The notes under the pieces: generated by a model
Seen by the model: the letters and a program-made list of their open reading frames with translations, nothing else
Database searches by the model: none
Told to the model about the DNA's origin: nothing
Made by a program: the position numbers and the translations under genes
Source of the DNA: Allium sativum
Lineage: Eukaryota > Streptophyta > Magnoliopsida > Asparagales > Amaryllidaceae
Length of the DNA stretch: 64,000 bases
Reading direction: 5' to 3'
Assembly (NCBI GenBank): GCA_030737875.1
Contig: CM060915.1
Location: 363,007,863 to 363,071,862 of the forward strand
In this document: positions 24,536 through 35,313 of the stretch, piece by piece
Numbering within the stretch: position 1 is the first letter of the stretch
How the letters are laid out: every line of letters starts with the position of its first letter

Positions 24536-24803
24536 CTGGGGCTGGGCGGGAAATTTTCCCGCCCAGTCTGTTCGGCCCAAATTCGAATTTCAAAAGTCTG
24601 TTTTCGTTTTCTGATTTTTCGTGAAACTTCTAGAGGCCATATCTCGGTCATACGGACTCCGATTTACGAAATTTCGGACTCGTTTCAAACCAGAATTCCG
24701 AGACGAACGCAACAGCGCAACCCGTTTCGCTTGATTATTATTTTAAAATTTAATTCTGCCTTGATTCTTGTCTTAACACGTTATTAAAATTCGGGTTGTT
24801 ACA

Positions 24804-24838
24804 TTCTCCCCTCCTTTAAAGATTTCGTCCCTGAAATC
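24804..24838 (-). promoter_or_regulatory. Polypurine tract and pre-PPT hairpin of D
   Basis: On the minus strand GATTTC and GAAATC flank AGGGAC (24821-24838). A purine-rich AAAGGAGGGGAGAA then runs to the LTR start TGTAACAACCCG. Confidence 0.8.
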
Positions 24839-25830
24839 TCTAAGTTTGGGAGGATGTATCCTACCATCCAATCATCCATCTACTCAAAGCATCATCCACA
24901 GGCAACCATTGTCCTTAAAAGATTTCTAATGCTGTATGAACATATGCAGAAAGTGTGTGTATATGTTTCTTATCTAATGCAAAGATCAGGCGGTCCACTG
25001 ATTCAGTTGACCTCCTTAATGCGAATTATGTCAGTGCCATGAGTCCAACATGTATGCAATTTTCCTACTCGATACCTATCATTTCTATATGAGTGCACAA
25101 CCATTCAGTCATATGCAACATCCATGTGCTGAGTCAATCATTTTGCATCCACAAAAATTGAAAATGCTCACACATCCGTATGCAGTATGAGAGTGTTTTC
25201 GAGCCGATCTAGTGCCTAGTGTGTATTTATGCATCCACGGGCAACCACTAGCAACCACTTGCATCCACTTGCAACCATCAAACATAACATGTCTCAAACA
25301 CATGTTTACACCCATGAGTTTCTACCTAAAGTTCGAAGATTCGATCGATAGGATATAGTCGAATGATGGAAGCGAGTACAGATAAAACAAAAACTTGGTT
25401 CCCATTAGGCATGGGTCCTAAGTATCGGCCCCGAAGACCGAAACCAACATCAAATTGACACCCAGAGGATTACCCTCTTTAGACAATGTCAAAACTGGAA
25501 ATCTTATCAGAGGTATTCAGATATTTACAGACTACTGGTACAGATCAGGTTCCCTAATGGCTCTTAGGAAGTTAAGCATGATAAAATCATACCCCATGAA
25601 AACTCAGAATGTATGCGTCATACTTGACGCCTAACACAGATATCCCTCAAACCCCAATCTCAAACAGATGAGTCATAACCCTTATGGGTCTGAGTCTACA
25701 GCGGAATTCAAAAATAATACTAGTATTAAAGTGCAGAGTATCGATTACAAAATCAAAATACCAGAATCAGAAAAAGTCTTAACTCCATAAAAGAAATTAA
25801 ACCTACTATAGGAATTCTCCTATTTCTATC
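24839..25830 (-). other. 3' non-coding interior of D
   Basis: About 1 kb between the Gag stop and the purine tract with no credible gene. The part to about 25330 is homologous to 3' interiors of I (56233-56755) and G (about 63290-63808), including short TGGTTGCAAG-type repeats. The conserved 80-bp block lies at 25404-25485. Confidence 0.7.
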
Positions 25831-26742
25831 CTAGCCACTAGCTTCAAGAGTGTTCGCATGCCCTCCTTGTCCTCGTCTCTTCGGGCAGTCCCTAGTGAAG
25901 TGTCCCATCTCTCCACAGTTGAAGCAAGTGCCCTTCCTTTTTCTGCAATCCTTGTTCAGATGAGTCGAGCTCCCACAAGTAAAGCACTTTTTCCCCTTCT
26001 TATCTTCAGACTTCTCATCCTTCTTTTGTGTTTCCTTTTTGGGCCCTGCTTTCTTATTCTGTGGTTCTTCCTTCTTTGTCTCTTTCGGGCCCCTGTCTTC
26101 CTCGTGCAGTAGTGCCATGTCCACCAATTTCTCGTAAGTCGCTCCCATGGGTACATGGGTCATGGCTAGGTTGTGCAGTGGTTCGTTCAATCCTTTAACA
26201 AAGCGGAGAGCCTTTTTATGCTGAGTGTTGACCAAATCCAATCCGAACCTAGCCAGTTGGTTGAACTGGTTGACGTATTCCTTGACCGTCATACTTCCTT
26301 GCTTAAGAGATAAGAACTTTTCCGGTTGTAGACTTTGCTCAGCTTGCAAGAGGAATTTTGTCTCAAACCTTGTTCTGAAATCCATCCATGTTTCAACCGG
26401 TCTCTCGGCGTTAGTGACTTCCCACCAATAGGAAGCTTCGTCTTTGAGCAGCCATACCACCAGCTGTACCTTCTGCCTATCGTCCACCTCGAAGATAACG
26501 AATAGATCCTCAGTTTCTTTGAGCCAGTTCCTCGCTTCGACGAATGATTCAGTTTCCTTGAAATCCTTTCCACCCATGGCCCTAAAATCTCTACAGATCT
26601 TTGAGAAAGCAATTGCACGAGGAGGGGGCGGAGGAGGAGGGGGATCATTTGCTGGACCTGCGGCGACGGTCCTAGCCTCAAGATATTGACGAAACCAACC
26701 GGGTACATGAACACCCTCTGGTATCTCAGATGCTTCAGACAT
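25831..26742 (-). CDS. Gag protein of element D (303 aa, intact)
   Basis: Retroelement structural protein that would form particles and bind RNA. It starts MSEASEIPEG, has a run of eight prolines in the first 45 residues, then a retrotransposon Gag core (tryptophan-rich WWEVTNAERP, KQGSMTVKEYVNQFNQLARF), a lysine/glutamate-rich linker and two CCHC knuckles (CFTCGSSTHLNKDC and CFNCGEMGHFTRDC) in the last 55 residues. The frame ends in a stop; no protease or pol follows. The start ATG lies one base after a splice-acceptor-like TTTCAG, exactly as in element G, whose Gag is a clear relative. It is the only uninterrupted Gag among the gag-only elements here and could act in trans. Confidence 0.9.
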   Translation of the reverse strand: MSEASEIPEGVHVPGWFRQYLEARTVAAGPANDPPPPPPPPRAIAFSKICRDFRAMGGKDFKETESFVEARNWLKETEDLFVIFEVDDRQKVQLVVWLLKDEASYWWEVTNAERPVETWMDFRTRFETKFLLQAEQSLQPEKFLSLKQGSMTVKEYVNQFNQLARFGLDLVNTQHKKALRFVKGLNEPLHNLAMTHVPMGATYEKLVDMALLHEEDRGPKETKKEEPQNKKAGPKKETQKKDEKSEDKKGKKCFTCGSSTHLNKDCRKRKGTCFNCGEMGHFTRDCPKRRGQGGHANTLEASG

Positions 26743-26909
26743 GCTGAAACGAAAAAGGAAAGATTCAATACAAAAAGGACTGAAGGAAAGATATATGGCT
26801 CTTGGGGATCATGTTTTTCAAAATAAGCTTTATTTTTTTGAAAATACTTCCTTTCAAAACCTTTTTGAAAATAGTTTTCATAAACTTTTATCTAATCTGG
26901 TAACCTTTA

Positions 26910-26921
26910 GCTCTGATACCA
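26910..26921 (-). promoter_or_regulatory. Primer-binding site of D (initiator tRNA-Met)
   Basis: The complement reads TGGTATCAGAGC, two bases after the LTR end GGTGTTACA. Confidence 0.92.
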
Positions 26922-26941
26922 AGTGTAACACCCCACCTCCG

Positions 26942-26971
26942 TTAAGGTCACTCACAAAGGGAATGCCTTAA
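26942..26971 (-). ncRNA. LTR-terminal hairpin of D
   Basis: TTAAGG (26942-26947) pairs with CCTTAA (26966-26971). The sense loop is CATTCCCTTTGTGAGTGA, about 20 bp from the LTR end and the primer site. Confidence 0.55.
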
Positions 26972-28413
26972 CTTTGGTGGAGCATTTTAGTAAACAGAAC
27001 AGAAACTTACAAGACAGATAAAACAGTACTTGAAAATTTTATAACTTTATTTCAACAGAACCGAAATAAACTTGGTTACATCCTTTCAAACCACAATATT
27101 AGAATTCAAGTACAAAATATCAGTCTTGTACAAAAGCCTTCAGAATGCATAGTTTAAAATAATAATCCCCACAGAAGAAGACAAGCCATACTTTAAGCAC
27201 TGCAAGTGGAAGAAATTTGGATCAAGCTAGAGTATTCCCTTCTACAAAACCTGGGGGGGAAACGGAAGGAAGGAGGCGAAACAACAAGGGTCAGACAAAA
27301 AGTCTGGCAAGTCCAGTGATTTTCAGTTATGAACAGATAATAATAACATGACATAAACATAAAACTGGATGAGAGATAGCTGTACAGGTGTAGCAGATAT
27401 AACAGAAGAACAGAATGACATAAGATATTTCTTTACACTTCTCTGCACTAATACTAGTATAACAGAATTAGGTGTCACCTAATGTCTAAACTGAAACAGA
27501 AACGGGTACAGAATAATTTAACAGAAACAGAACGCTAATAATGGGCCTTTACCACCCGATCAGAAACAGACAGAAGCAGAAATAGATTAATCCCTACGGG
27601 AACAGAATGTAGAATTAGGTGTACACTAGTAATGGGCCTTTACCACCCGAACAGACGATACAACGCAGAAACAGACAGGTGTTACCACCCAACAGAAACA
27701 GACGGTACCAACAGAAACAGACAGAACTAAGTGTACCCTAAAACCCTACCCCAAGCGATTGGCTCCCTAATACATAAATATCCTGTGTCGGCCCCACAGA
27801 GTGTATCACTCCCTAAAGTGACAACCAATTGGCACAGACCTATTTACAGATGACACGACGTCTTACATCCTCAGAGGCAACCCAGGATCCATGCACGCAC
27901 ATGACTCGGTTGGAACGCACCATCAACACCCCTCGCCATTATCAGAATGAACCGCTTATAATTAGTTCAGTAAGCGTGCCCGGACCCTACTTACTGTTGG
28001 GTCAAAGTTTTGATACCAGAAAGGGTTACTGACTAATATGGGTCCCAAACAACAGATGACACAAGTAATTCCCCTCCTAACCTTGTGTCCCCAGACTAAC
28101 AGATTTCAGCTTAACTTGTCTACAAGTTTCAGACATACAAAGTTTAGATTAACTAGTTCACAGATCAGACAATCAAGTTAATAGGTTTTCAGACTAACGG
28201 ATCAGATGTTCGGATTAACAGGCTTACAGATTAACTGGTTACAGATTAACAGACTTACAGATTAACTGGTTACAAATTATCTAACTTTGTATTGGGCCTA
28301 CGGATTCACGAAACGGGTTTATCAGATTCATTGGTCCAATTGGTTTAACCTCACCCAACCCATTTTAGACGTCATAATTATCTCAGATTTTCATTAATTA
28401 AATATTAATGCCC

Positions 28414-28621
28414 AAACCTCTCACATTAGACTGACAGTTTGCGGCTACTGGTTAGGCCGGTTGGTTCCGGGCAGGTTTCTATCGCAAACTGAGTCTAACC
28501 TCGGGTTTCAAGCACGTTATGACTAACTTCTCACATTAGAACCTATTGTTTGCGACCACTGGAATATGTCGGGCGGTTCCGGGCAGAATTACGCCGCAAA
28601 CTCATTCTAACTTCGAGTTAG
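28414..28621 (-). ncRNA. Twin structured modules in D's 5' LTR
   Basis: Modules 28414-28508 and 28523-28621 repeat the stems of 22919-23126. One long-arm base in the second module differs from the 3' LTR but lies outside the paired arms. Confidence 0.55.
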
Positions 28622-30275
28622 CCATGTTTATCTTTGCGGCCAATTAATTAATGATTTACCATTTATACCCACGCCTAATATACATGTCAATTATTCATAG
28701 CTAATTCAGATTATGTCAATAACAGACTGAATATCTCAGCTTAACAGATATAGTAGATAACAGATTTTCGCAGATTAGGCGTCTTAACGGATTCAGCAGA
28801 TTAAGCAAACTAGCAGATTTAGCAGATAACAGATTAGGCATCTCAACAGATTTAGTTTAGCAGATTTGGCATTTTCAACAGACTTAACAAATGACAGATT
28901 TGGCAGATGAACAAGTCTAGCAGACTAGGTAGTAGAGCAGAACTAGCAGATTAAGCAATGTAATAGACTAGCAGATTAGGCAAATATAGCAGATTTTATT
29001 ATTCCTTAAGGTTTCATTGACCCATCTTGCCTAATTATAAATTTGGCCTAAGTTTGCATGCCTAAATAATTGTCATGGTTTACAATATGATTATATACCA
29101 AATATAGCCATCTATTACTATGCATGTCATATATCCCAAAGATCCCTTACTTAGGTGTTTATTTACATTAATAGATACCCTGCTCTCATGTAAATCTTTA
29201 TACCTAAGCCATATTCTTTTTATCACAAATCATATGTTCAATACCCATTTATGTTATAAATGCAACATGTCCAGTTATATGTCTCAAATTTATGTTCTAA
29301 CTACAGTCCATGTTCTTTCCTCAAATCAGTCACCTATTGGTCATGCCCAATTTATGCATCATTCATTTTACTGTCCCAAACAATTTAGCGTAGGTTAATC
29401 TCTTATGAGATTGGCTCAGGCTCGTGGTAGCCTGGCTATAGAACAGAAAGAGGAAAGAGATATAAAATAAGATAGATCTAAACAGAACAGAACAGATATA
29501 CCCTCAGATTCAGATTTACAATTCATGTCACAATCAGAATTAACGTTTATATCGGAAAATAACTATACTTGCCTTGATTGGATTAAAGAAAGAACTTTAG
29601 TTGTTGTAGAATCATTGCAGAAGCTTTAATCTCTAATTTGAATTGAGTTGCTTAGGTTGATGTTGATTAGCTTCTAGTTTTGATTCCAACAGAGTAGCGA
29701 CGTCATTTTTATTTTTATTTAGAACAGAGGCAGAGAAGAAGCAGAATAGAATTGTGTGTAGAGAAGGCTAGGTCTTAGGATGTATTTATAGGAGTTAGGA
29801 CTAGTTTAGGCCCTTAGATTAACCCTAGTTTAGATCTGAACCACTGAAAATCGTCACAGGCCAAACAACCAGACCACACAAGCAAGCAGGTGCACCAGGC
29901 TAACCTGGCTCGACCAGGGAGGTCGACCGCCAGCTCGACACCCAGGTCGACTGGGCAGTCGACCTGGTCCCTAGGGGGTCGACTACCCAGTCGACTCCCC
30001 AGTCGACCTGGGGCTGGGCGAGAAATTTTCCCGCCCAGTCTGTTCGGCCCAAATTCGAATTTCGAAAGTCTGTTTTCGTTTTCTGATTTTTTGTGAAACT
30101 TCTAGAGGCCATATCTCGGTCATACGGACTCCGATTTCCGAAATTTCGGACTCGTTTCCAACCAGAATTCCGAGACGAACGCAACGGCGCAACCCGTTTC
30201 GCTTGATTCTTATTTTAAAATTTAATTCTGCCTTGACTCTTGTCTTAACACGTTATTAAAATTCGGGTTGTTACA

Positions 30276-30629
30276 ACACCCTTTCCCAGACACTTCCAAA
30301 TGATTACAACAAACCTATAACTCTTCAATAGCACTTCAATTCAAAGTGTAGTAAGTAGAGTGTGAGAAAAGAAGAAGTTTTATATAATTAGAGTAGAAAT
30401 CGGCGAAGTATAAGTGTATAAATCAATAAAATAAGAAATATTAAGGTGGGATGAAGAAGGATGAATATGGAGAAGAAGAAAGGTTAAAAAAATCGAAATC
30501 ACCCACTATTTATAGCATTGAATGGTTGCAACTTTTCTGGAATGTTACAAATAATGAAAAGACACATCCATTGAAAATTTAATTTGTGGTAGTTGTATGT
30601 CGACATGTCAACATATGTATGTCAACATA
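30276..30629. other. Unclassified AT-rich stretch between D and E
   Basis: No coding region. A minus-strand TATAAATAG-like motif lies near 30508, and a short repeat of GTCAACATATG occurs at 30606-30630. It could be an old LTR remnant or the target of D and E. Confidence 0.4.
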
Positions 30630-32950
30630 TGTAACACCCCCACTCTGATATACTTATCTAGAAGCGGCGATGCTACGTATAAGCCATGGTGCTAATAGAA
30701 CAATATCACAACTTAACAAAAGCTTGCTGAAAAATAAAATCATTCTTGTACATGATTTTAAACGGAAGAGCTATTATACAATCATACCATCGTAACATAT
30801 GGTTACAAAGATCCAAGAGACTAGCCATTAAATAATTATACATATGAGTACTTAAGAGAAAATATACATGGTAAAAGTCTTCACTTCAAAGCAGCCAATT
30901 AACCATCTAAACTTGAAAAGTTTTAAGTGTAGCGTCATGAGCAACACAGACCCAGTGAGATAGCTATTTAAGGTTAGTTTTCAGATCATTCCTTAGTGGG
31001 TTGTATTATAGTTTCATCATGACTCTTTTCTTCAAAGGTTTCATCAATCCAAAGTTTAAAACAAAAAATCAAGAAAGACTTTGGGATATTGAATCAACAA
31101 ATTTATGATAACTTCATTCCATCAAAAACTCATAATTTATCAAATATATAGTTATGAATCTAAACCATACCCTCGACTTGGTTTAGATGTTATCGTATTG
31201 CGGTCGGCATCCCATCGTCAAATAGGGATGTACTCTACTCGGCTCGATACCAACATAGAGTAATAGTGCACTACCCAAGATCTATTGTCTTATACCGCAC
31301 CTCATAGAAGAAATCTAATTAATAAATTGTATCTCACAAGAAATCTTAAATTACTTTTCAAGTTCATATATTTTTTAAGGGTTTAAGATAAACCCAAAAC
31401 TACCTCAAAATTATTCCACTCTATGTTAAAAAGAACGTTAAAACTACTTCATAAAAATTTAAGATTTAAAAGAAAAAGAAAAGATAGCATTTGAAAAAGT
31501 GATACAAAAAATTTCAGTGTCCACAAAGTAAAAACTGCAGCGTTTTAAAAGCGTTATGAAAATTTTCTAAGTAGTTTAGGGTTAAAACAACTATCTAAAG
31601 CGTTTCAGGCATGCTACGAAAAGTTCTGGGTGGTTTTAGGCTTCAAACAACAATTATAGTGTTTCAAGCTCGCTATAAAAACTTCTGTTCATGCTAAATG
31701 ACTTTATAATCAATTCAGAGAGAAGTCAGCGCTTCATAAATGTTATAGAAGGCTCAGGTTAGTTTAGAATGGTTTAAAACAGATACTGCAGCATTTCATA
31801 TGCACCATGACAAGTTCTGGGCTTGTTATAGTGCTTTATAAATGAGTTAGAAAAGATAGCGCTTCAGAAATGCTATAGAAAGCCCTGGTTTGATACACTT
31901 AAAGGTTAGAAACATTTAAAAAGCTTTTCAAATTCCAGAAATGTTTCAAATTTCTGAAATTCAGATTTTAGTCAGTTTTTCAGAAAAAATGTTTAAGGCT
32001 AGTTCTCTATGATAAAAACTGTTTTTGACCAAATTTTCTACAGTAAGAAGCTCTCTTTGTCTAGTTAATTACCATAAAAATAAACCCTTAAAATTATTTA
32101 TCTATTTAATAAATAAAATTCAACAGTACAAGGCATTTTTAACATGTCCATTTTGGGCTGATTTTTACCTCACTTTGCGTCCAGTTTTCGAGTATACAAA
32201 CGGCTAAATTAGAAAAAGTGCAAAAGGTGAAAGTTGTAGCCCTTTGAATTATCTTTCCAAATTGATAGATAAGTCGAAATTTCATTAAGAAACGCAAAAG
32301 TTATGCCCAAAATACCGAACGTCATTTTCAGGGTTTAAAGTCCAATCATTCATTCTAAAATTTCACAAATTTTGTTCAAAATATGAAATGAATACACGAA
32401 CTTAAATAGTTTTTCTCACCTTGAACTTATATCTTGTTCTTGTATCCATCCTCTTGGCTTCTCTCAAACTTCTCCTCTTTATCTTATCTTATTTTTGTTT
32501 TGTGAATGTATGAAATAAAGTGAACATTCCACCCTTTATATAGAAATTTTCAAGGCTAGTTTGGTAATTTAGTTTTGGACACTTGTCCTCCTTTTATCTT
32601 CATGCAAGCTTTAGGATGATGACACATGCCTACTTAGGTGTCTTTAGATGTTTCTACACATGGACACCTAATGTGGGTATGTGTCTTAACCTTATTTACT
32701 TACAAGATATGTGTTCCTTTCGTTCGATGACACGTGTCCCTATCATTTTAAGTAAATTTTCTTATTCTAGAATTTGTACACATATACCATTTGTAAACTA
32801 TGTGTTATGTATTTATACATATATATATCATATATATATATATATGTATGTATGTATTTATCATACTTATATATTTGAATCGGATTGAACTAATATATTC
32901 AAATTTTCTAGAAACTTTTCATACCCGGATTTTTGAGTTAGGCTATCACA
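30630..32950 (-). repeat. 3' LTR of element E (2321 bp)
   Basis: Ends are TGTAACACCCCC (30630) and GCTATCACA (32950), TG...CA on the minus strand. Sense features: TATATAAAG (32535-32543) and a splice donor CAAG|GTGAGA at 32420/32419. No second LTR is in the window, so the borders rest on end motifs and the flanking integrase. Confidence 0.75.
32816..32868. repeat. AT/TATG microsatellite
   Basis: Runs of TA and GTAT repeats in the U3 of E's LTR. Confidence 0.85.
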
Positions 32951-32970
32951 TTCTACAACCCTCAGAAAAA

Positions 32971-32988
32971 GGTTTCATCCTCGAAATC
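32971..32988 (-). promoter_or_regulatory. Degenerate pre-PPT hairpin of E
   Basis: On the minus strand GATTTCGAGGATGAAACC precedes a weak purine tract and the LTR. It is the counterpart of the hairpins in A, B, D, G and I with one broken pair. Confidence 0.5.
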
Positions 32989-34161
32989 TAGGCTTCAAAC
33001 AATTCTGGATAATCTTTATGAATTTCTGACTCCACTTTCCATGATGCTTCGTCTTCGTTATGATGGTTCCATTGAACTTTTACTAAGGGAATTTCTTTTG
33101 TTCTTAATTTCTTAACTTTTCTGTCAAGAATTCGAACAAGTCTTTCAATGTACTTGGTCCCCTTTTTAACTTCAATGTCGCTTAAATCAATCACATGAGA
33201 TGGGTCAAAAATGTACTTTCGTAGCATTGATATGTGTGATGCATTATGAATATTTGAAAATTTCTTAGGTAAATCGAGTTCGTATGCAACTTTTCCAATT
33301 TTCTTGATAATACGAAATGGTCCGATAAATCTTGGTGATAGTTTTGCGTTCTTCTTGCAAAATCGCATTACCCCTCGTACCGGAGAAACTTTAAGAAGGA
33401 CTTGATCTCCTACCTCGAATTCCAAATCTTTTCTTTTATGATCTGCATAACTCTTTTGCCTACTTTGGGCTACTTGCAATCTTTCCCTTATAATGGAAAT
33501 CTTCTCAGTTGCTTCCTTTACTAGGTCTGGACCAAGAAGTTCACGATCTCCAACTTCTGCCCAACATACTGGCGAACGACAAGGTATTCCATATAAAGCT
33601 TCATATGGGGCATACCAATACTTGCATGATAGCTGTTGTTATATGCAAACTCAATTAATGGTATGTGAGTTTCCCATGTGATTTCAAATTCCATTATACA
33701 AGACCTTAACATATCGTCTATGATCCGGTTCACCCTTTTAGTTTGTCCATCTGTTTGAGGATGAAAGGGTGTACTCGGGTTAGTGATGTACCTAGTGCTT
33801 TTAAAGGACTTCTCCAAAACCTTGAAGTGAATCGTGAATCTCTATCTGAAACTATGGTAACTTGTATACCATGTAGTCGAACAATTTCTTTCAAATAGAG
33901 TCAACTCCATTTCTCCATTGAGTAGGTCATGTTGTAAGGTATGAAATGTGCGGACTTTGTCAAGCGATCCACCACTACCCATATTGCATCATGACCTTGT
34001 TTTGTCATTGGTAATCCAATGATAAAATCCATTGTAATATGCTCCCATTTCCATTCAGCAATAGGAAGTGGTTGCAGAAGTCCTACCGGTCATTGCTGCT
34101 CTGCTTTAATTTGTTGGCACGTAAGACATTTTGCCACAAATTCAGCAACGTCCTTCATTCC
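32988..34161 (-). pseudogene. Integrase pseudogene of element E
   Basis: Read on the minus strand from 34161: a zinc-site remnant (CLTCQQIKAEQ), the core motif MDFI with a following [12 protein letters not shown], the second aspartate in [21 protein letters not shown] with a lysine where most relatives have glutamate, then the C-terminal region (VGDQVLLKVSP, FIGPF, HNASHISMLRK) and the end VKVQWNHHNEDEASW...YPELFEA. Frames change at about 33610 and 33810, and in-frame stops occur in the upstream part. The longest clean piece is 32988-33479 (163 codons). It is cut at 34161 by element F. The chromodomain-like tail again suggests Tekay/Del. Confidence 0.88.
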
Positions 34162-35313
34162 TGTTGACGGCAAAAAATGTCACAAACACCAAAGGTTCCT
34201 ATTACTAGGAATAGTTAATATGGTCGCAAGACTAAGTAAGAGAAAGCGTAAAATGACACGAGAATTTATAATGGTTCGGTCGCGGATTAGGCCTACGTCC
34301 ACTTTGGAAGGATGTTGAACTTTTATTAATCACTCAAGAATTACTAGGTAGAGCCATGCTCATTACATTCACTTTTATAATTGCCATATGCTAGGTATTT
34401 GGGAAAAAGAATACTTAATTCTCCTTCTTCCTCAAATAGGAGATGCCATTAATGAGGTCTAGGAAGCTCTAGGAAGGTCTCAAGTGAAGAAAGTCCAACC
34501 CCTTTGAAGTGTAAGGCTATGGGCTATTTATAGGAGTGGGGGTAGGTAGGAGTAGGTAAAAATAGGGGGCCACATGCAAAATTTCGAACCCGTCACTAGC
34601 AGCCGCAGAAATTTCGAACCCGGGGCTGGGTTCGAAATTTTGCACTTGTTGGGTTCGAAATTTCGAACCTGGGGCTGGGTTCAAAATTTTGTACCAGTTG
34701 GGTTTGAAATTTTGAACCCAGAGCTAGGTACGAAATTACGCACCTGCTGGGTGCGAAATTTCGCACCTGCGGGGTGCGAAGTTCGCTTTTCGAGTTGCGT
34801 GTGGATCGCAGGTTCAGGCACTTCGAGAGTCGTGATTTCTTTAGGATTTGAGGCCTCGGCTAGGGAACGGTTCGGACTGCGAGGCCTTTGTTTGGCAATG
34901 TTTGGAGGAGCGGCGAGGTTCACGGAAGTTGTTGGCTGAATCCTGACTTTGAGTCGATCTGGTGATTCTGGGAAGCACACTTGTTTGCAGAAATCAGATC
35001 AATCGGGCGGTGCCCACAGTTTCGACCTAACCGGTTAGGTCGAGCGCCGTCGGGACCGTGGGGCCCTGGAGCCCCACCGACGCTGCGCCCGGACCCGCTG
35101 GACGGCTCGCCTTCGGCTCGGAGTATGGCTCGCCTTTGGTCGACTGCGAACGGATACTGATGGAGGTCGCGTTCGAGGGATGCGACATTCTGCTGGTGGC
35201 CAGACTCAGATCTTCTGGTACTGGCGACGCCTTTGGGCTGTAAAATCACGCGATATGCTGAGTCGAGCGTGTCTTGCATACTTTTGGGAACCGGACCAAA
35301 AGGCGGGTTAACA
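34162..35313 (-). repeat. 3' LTR of element F (1152 bp)
   Basis: Starts TGTTGACGGCA at 34162 and ends GGGTTAACA at 35313, followed by the purine tract complement TTTGCCCCCTC. Minus-strand TATAAATAG at 34525-34534, with a palindrome array upstream of it in sense. Confidence 0.78.
34583..34800 (-). promoter_or_regulatory. TTCGAA palindrome array in U3 of F
   Basis: Repeated GGGTTCGAAATTTCGAACC-like inverted units, with exact TTCGAA at 34583, 34613, 34631, 34654 and 34662 and decayed copies to about 34800. It lies 50-270 bp upstream of the TATA motif in sense. Confidence 0.6.

Larger units (their letters stand above)
21794..24803 (-). repeat. 3' LTR of element D (start missing)
   Basis: Matches 27276-30275. 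The missing ~350 bp would lie to the left of insertion C. It ends GGGTTGTTACA before the purine tract. Contains twin structured modules (22919-23126), CAGATT/GGCA repeats, a TATA motif (24309-24320) and the GTCGAC array (24450-24535). Confidence 0.9.
21794..30275 (-). mobile_element. Element D: gag-only gypsy-type retrotransposon (TR-GAG-like)
   Basis: Minus orientation, with a right 5' LTR (26924-30275, 3352 bp), a left 3' LTR (21794-24803, start lost beyond insertion C), a primer site, a 303-residue Gag with two zinc knuckles, and a purine tract. There is no protease, RT or integrase; the interior is only 2120 bp. Terminal-repeat elements coding only Gag are a described plant class (TR-GAG), and this fits it. 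The LTRs differ by several substitutions and small indels, more than in A, B, H or I, as expected for the outermost element of this nest. Confidence 0.88.
26924..30275 (-). repeat. 5' LTR of element D, complete (3352 bp)
   Basis: Bounded by TGTAACACCCC at 26924 and GTTGTTACA at 30275. In sense order: GTCGAC array, TATA motif (29783-29792), a donor of GC-AG type CAAG|GCAAGT at 29573/29572, CAGATT/GGCA repeats, twin modules (28414-28621), CAGAC hairpin and G/C tract, and the terminal hairpin. Confidence 0.93.
30630..34161 (-). mobile_element. Element E: decayed gypsy remnant (3' LTR plus integrase)
   Basis: Minus orientation. The LTR (30630-32950), a purine-rich end and an integrase with frameshifts and stops remain. 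The element is cut at 34161 by insertion of F. Its remaining pol lies outside the window or is lost. Confidence 0.82.
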
